A stretch of 64,000 nucleotides of DNA, from the NCBI GenBank assembly GCA_034436155.1, contig DAOTVP010000008.1:82705-146704 (forward strand), written 5' to 3'. Positions 62,101 through 64,000 of the stretch are shown here, piece after piece. Position 1 is the first letter of the stretch; every line of letters starts with the position of its first letter. The DNA comes from GCA-2794515 sp034436155. Lineage in GTDB: Bacteria; Chloroflexota; Anaerolineae; Aggregatilineales; Phototrophicaceae. The notes beneath the pieces were generated by a model. It ran no database searches, was not told the DNA's origin, and saw only the letters and a program-made list of their open reading frames with translations. The translations under genes were made by a program, and so were the position numbers.

Positions 62101-63800
62101 CTGGCGTAGTTATGACGCACCAAACGGCTAATCACAAATGGGCGATAGAGTTCCAGCGCCATCGTCTTGGGCAAACCGCATTGATACAACTTGAGGCGCG
62201 GACCGATAACAATAACCGAGCGTCCCGAATAATCGACCCGTTTACCCAACAGGTTACGGCGGAAGCGACCTTTTTTACCCTTGAGCATATCGCTCAGAGA
62301 TTTTAATTCGCGCCGTCCGCGGCGGCTGAGAGCTTTACCGCGTTGGCTGTTATCAATCAGGCTATCTACCGCCTCTTGAAGCATCCGCTTCTCGTTACGG
62401 ACAATCACATCGGGCGCACCCAATTCGAGCAAGTGCTTGAGGCGATTGTTGCGGTTAATCACACGGCGATACAAATCGTTGAGGTCACTAGTGGCGAAGC
62501 GCCCACCATCCAATTGCACCATCGGGCGCAAATCGGGCGGAATGACGGGCAGAATGGTCAAAATCATCCATTCGGGACGATTTTCACTTTTACGCAAACT
62601 CTCGACCACGCGCAGACGCTTGGTCGCTTTCTTTTTACGTTGCTTCGATTTTGTATTGCGAACTTCGTGCCACAGTTCCTTCGCCAATTTATCCAAATCC
62701 AAGTCTTTCAGGATTTTATAAAAGGCTTCTGCGCCCATATCGGCAGTGAATACTTGGCTGTATTTCTGGCGCAATTCACGGTAGCGCGTCTCAGATAAGA
62801 ATTGCAAGACGTGTAATTCTTTAATTTCCTGACGGGCTTTTTCGGCGGAACTACGAACACTCATCATACGTTGGTCAAGTTCGCCCAGATGCTCTTCTTC
62901 GAGGCGAGCGACTTGATGCGAGATTTCATCGACCTGACTATCCAACCCGTCAAGGTCGATTTGGCGTAGCCGTTCAATCTCAATTTGAATTTCGCTCAGA
63001 TGTTGCGTGACAGACGCATTCACACGGGCGATATGATCATTATTGACGATCTCGCCTTTGGTGACAACAACCAAATTGGTGCTTTCAAAGTTGATGTCTT
63101 CATCAATAACTTGACCACGCAACCCTTCTAAGCGGGCTTGAATGGCTTGCGCTTCAGACATCAAACGGTCGCTCAGGCGGGTAAATTCTTCATCATAATG
63201 ACGGTTAATTTCTGCCGCACGCGATTCAAATTCGTCTAATTGGGTATCGCGTTGCGACTTGATGGTCTCCATCTGCTCACGAATATCACCACCAAGTTCA
63301 TCTTCTTTAGATTGCAATTCTTTATCAATTTTATCCAAAGCACGACGACGCGCTTCTTCGTCAATATGTGTCACAACATATTGGGCGAAGTACAGAACAC
63401 GGTCTAAATTACGGCGACTAATATCGAGCAAAAGCCCCAAATAACTCGGTACACGGCGAGTATACCAAACATGCGCCACAGGGGCGGCGAGTTCGATATG
63501 CCCCATCCGTTCACGACGAACCGATGAGCGCGTGACTTCAACACCACATTTATCGCAGATAATACCACGATAACGGATATTCTTATATTTTCCACAATAA
63601 CATTGCCAATCACGGGTGGGACCAAAAATTGCCTCACAGAACAAACCATCTTTTTCTGGACGCAAACGGCGGTAGTTGATGGTCTCTGGTTTTGTCACTT
63701 CACCATAAGACCACGACTTTATTGCATCTGGCGATGCCAAGCTAACGCGCAGTGCGCTAAATTCCTTCGCCTCTAATGTAGACGAATTATCTTTTTGCAT
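59196..63800 (-). CDS. rpoC: DNA-directed RNA polymerase subunit beta'
   Basis: The 1534-residue beta' subunit contains the N-terminal zinc finger (Cys67, Cys69, Cys82, Cys85), the Mg-binding catalytic NADFDGDQM near residue 635 and a second zinc site further on (DCGTERG, with CALIHGICALCYG). The bridge helix and trigger-loop regions are intact. Between about 150 and 330 lies a long coiled-coil insertion rich in Glu, Arg and Gln, typical of Chloroflexota and related lineages. The complete coding region is present, with its own promoter. rpoB would normally precede it but is not seen in the 200 nt upstream. Confidence 0.98.
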   Translation of the reverse strand: MQKDNSSTLEAKEFSALRVSLASPDAIKSWSYGEVTKPETINYRRLRPEKDGLFCEAIFGPTRDWQCYCGKYKNIRYRGIICDKCGVEVTRSSVRRERMGHIELAAPVAHVWYTRRVPSYLGLLLDISRRNLDRVLYFAQYVVTHIDEEARRRALDKIDKELQSKEDELGGDIREQMETIKSQRDTQLDEFESRAAEINRHYDEEFTRLSDRLMSEAQAIQARLEGLRGQVIDEDINFESTNLVVVTKGEIVNNDHIARVNASVTQHLSEIQIEIERLRQIDLDGLDSQVDEISHQVARLEEEHLGELDQRMMSVRSSAEKARQEIKELHVLQFLSETRYRELRQKYSQVFTADMGAEAFYKILKDLDLDKLAKELWHEVRNTKSKQRKKKATKRLRVVESLRKSENRPEWMILTILPVIPPDLRPMVQLDGGRFATSDLNDLYRRVINRNNRLKHLLELGAPDVIVRNEKRMLQEAVDSLIDNSQRGKALSRRGRRELKSLSDMLKGKKGRFRRNLLGKRVDYSGRSVIVIGPRLKLYQCGLPKTMALELYRPFVISRLVRHNYASNVKGAKRIIEREKPEVWEVLEEVIKERPVLLNRAPTLHRLGIQAFEPQLVEGKAIQIHPLVCSAFNADFDGDQMAVHVPLSDKAVKEARELMLSTKNLLKPADGQPVVGPAKDMVLGNYYLTMDPTVEVVTLKEKADKFRHIEDVYHPKVRVGIPFRRNGYYFAMRRVIPGMVLYEDTIQVDDTGRKKVVESAFDRTLRALLEGEVDCLLANGYEMLKVIKKKGLQDKVELSNVNERRIVVDMDEVEYLYRLGLVGLHTPILLGNYYDHREPQAEPELTTVGRAIFNRILPDELRYVQETMGKKQLQTLVDRAYRKIGSDRTTDLVDAIKNLGFYYATISGTTIAVSDLTIPEERERIIADAEAVVEAAERDYRRGLMTEDERYQATIDEWGRAKDKLQDLIRDTLDPYGPIAIMALSGSTKGGFGPITQLAGMRGLMADPSGRIIDLPIVSHFRKGLTALEYFISTHGARKGLADTALRTADAGYLTRRLVDVAQDVIVNRVDCGTERGMIIRRSEDVAGQTLFERIVGRCAARDIYHPEMGILIVPRNGMIDEDVADIIQNSTIEEVYVRSPMTCALIHGICALCYGRDLGRGDMVEIGAAVGIVAAQSIGEPGTQLTLRTFHTGGTAQASGDITSGLPRVEELFEARKKPKGEAVMTDIGGTLRLLKRDGVRIAQVINSQVFSEQHDIPVGWDIEVQDEAKVKEGQPLARYVYDDGEEVLVAKMDGTVHLEGHTIYVRYEKREVVEYELPSAARLLPNVEEGKEVYAGQQLTEGSKSPHKILRVLGEDATQMYLLTEIQKVYRNQGVNIADKHFEVIIRKMLSKVQITRSGDSPLLPGEMIDRLRLLDMNEQLLAQGLEPAAGVPVLLGITKCALSTDSFLSASSFQHTIKVLAGAAIEGKVDRLYGLKENVIIGKLIPAGTGFHTYQDRELIAPDVSLEAQGALDRSADYFDDMDNPDDMKDM

Positions 63801-63868
63801 GTAGCACGCACTCCTCTTGATGGACTACCAACAACGAACAACCCACAAGGACTAAAAATACAAAAAGT

Positions 63869-63900
63869 GCGATAGAAAAAAGGGGTCATTTTTTCATCGC
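63869..63900 (-). promoter_or_regulatory. Hairpin in the rpoC leader
   Basis: In the leader, GCGAT and ATCGC flank AAAAAA/TTTTTT, giving a stem of about 11 bp with a small internal bulge. On the minus strand the sequence after it is ACTTTTTGTATTTTT, so the structure could act as an attenuator. No ribosome-binding or riboswitch motif was recognised. Confidence 0.45.
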
Positions 63901-63939
63901 TCACGATTTCAACTGTAAAAAATTTGTTATAGACGACAA

Positions 63940-63968
63940 AATATACCAACCTTGCATTTTGCTGTCAA
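63940..63968 (-). promoter_or_regulatory. Consensus sigma-70-type promoter of rpoC
   Basis: On the minus strand a perfect TTGACA (63968-63963) and TATATT (63945-63940) are separated by exactly 17 bp. Transcription would begin about 63933, giving a leader of about 130 nt. Confidence 0.85.
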
Positions 63969-64000
63969 GGGGCAACTATGAGTATTTGAGGTGTTCTTGT

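Noticed and set aside
61560..62306. 248-residue reading frame antisense to rpoC
   Set aside because: No domain pattern, His/Gln/Phe-rich composition and full overlap with highly conserved rpoC.
63801..64000. End of rpoB upstream of rpoC
   Set aside because: No open frame on the minus strand reaches rpoC. The region is a promoter and leader.

Overview
The window looks like a chromosomal segment of a Chloroflexota (Anaerolineae-like) bacterium. This is inferred from several things together: a mevalonate-type isoprenoid cluster with an archaeal-style isopentenyl phosphate kinase and no phosphomevalonate kinase, many secreted proteins with Pro/Thr-rich linkers after a signal peptide or lipobox, frequent GTG/TTG starts, a sulfolipid-type epimerase, and a beta' subunit with a long coiled-coil insertion. 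No phage, plasmid, CRISPR or insertion-sequence gene was seen. Almost every base is coding. The largest gaps (about 240, 217, 209 and 200 nt) hold promoters, hairpins or a small palindromic repeat family.

Layout. 1-2.6 kb: a metallo-beta-lactamase-fold hydrolase and a secreted fusion of an alpha/beta hydrolase to a glutaminyl cyclase. 2.6-7.5 kb (minus strand): clpX, clpP, tig, tRNA-Leu(UAG), a GbsR/MarR regulator and an unknown protein. 7.6-9.0 kb: a secreted PA14/SH3b protein. 9.1-16.3 kb (minus): a tight MacA/MacB-like efflux operon of adaptor, ATPase and two permeases, interrupted by an unrecognised 795-residue protein with an HxxxDG motif. 16.4-17.6 kb: an A-type Fe-S carrier and a SufR-like regulator. 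17.7-29.9 kb: amino-acid and nucleotide genes (pheA, asd, hisD, hisG, hisZ-like, purine nucleoside phosphorylase), a UDP-sulfoquinovose-synthase-like gene, a kinase-fold protein, a SUMF1-domain protein and a membrane metallopeptidase. 29.9-35.1 kb: a single-domain response regulator, fabH, fabF, an NAD-binding epimerase, proC and a monooxygenase-fold protein.

35.1-40.4 kb carries only the soluble F1 genes alpha, gamma, beta and epsilon behind a strong promoter. The delta and F0 genes are not here, and gamma has two extra helix-hairpin-helix domains at its C-terminus. mreB and rex follow, rex with a good Rex box upstream. 42.3-48.2 kb is mostly envelope and transport: a second HlyD-type adaptor, an SH3b protein, a LysM/M23 lipoprotein, an FTR1-type iron permease and an SCP2-domain protein. 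48.2-54.7 kb holds a HEAT-repeat protein, an RseP-like site-2 protease, a mevalonate-pathway decarboxylase, a UbiA-family prenyltransferase, mevalonate kinase and isopentenyl phosphate kinase. 54.8-59.1 kb has three secreted proteins: a cyclophilin, a clan GH-A glycosidase and a class-A-beta-lactamase-fold hydrolase. The window ends with rpoC, which has its own consensus promoter and a 130-nt leader, with no rpoB in the visible upstream sequence.

The observations most worth following up are the 795-residue protein in the efflux operon, the gamma-HhH fusion in a split ATP synthase locus, the hydrolase-glutaminyl cyclase fusion, a long-form HisG next to a HisZ-like protein, the isoprenoid cluster with its linked UbiA enzyme, and a dispersed palindrome family with conserved cores and covarying arms.
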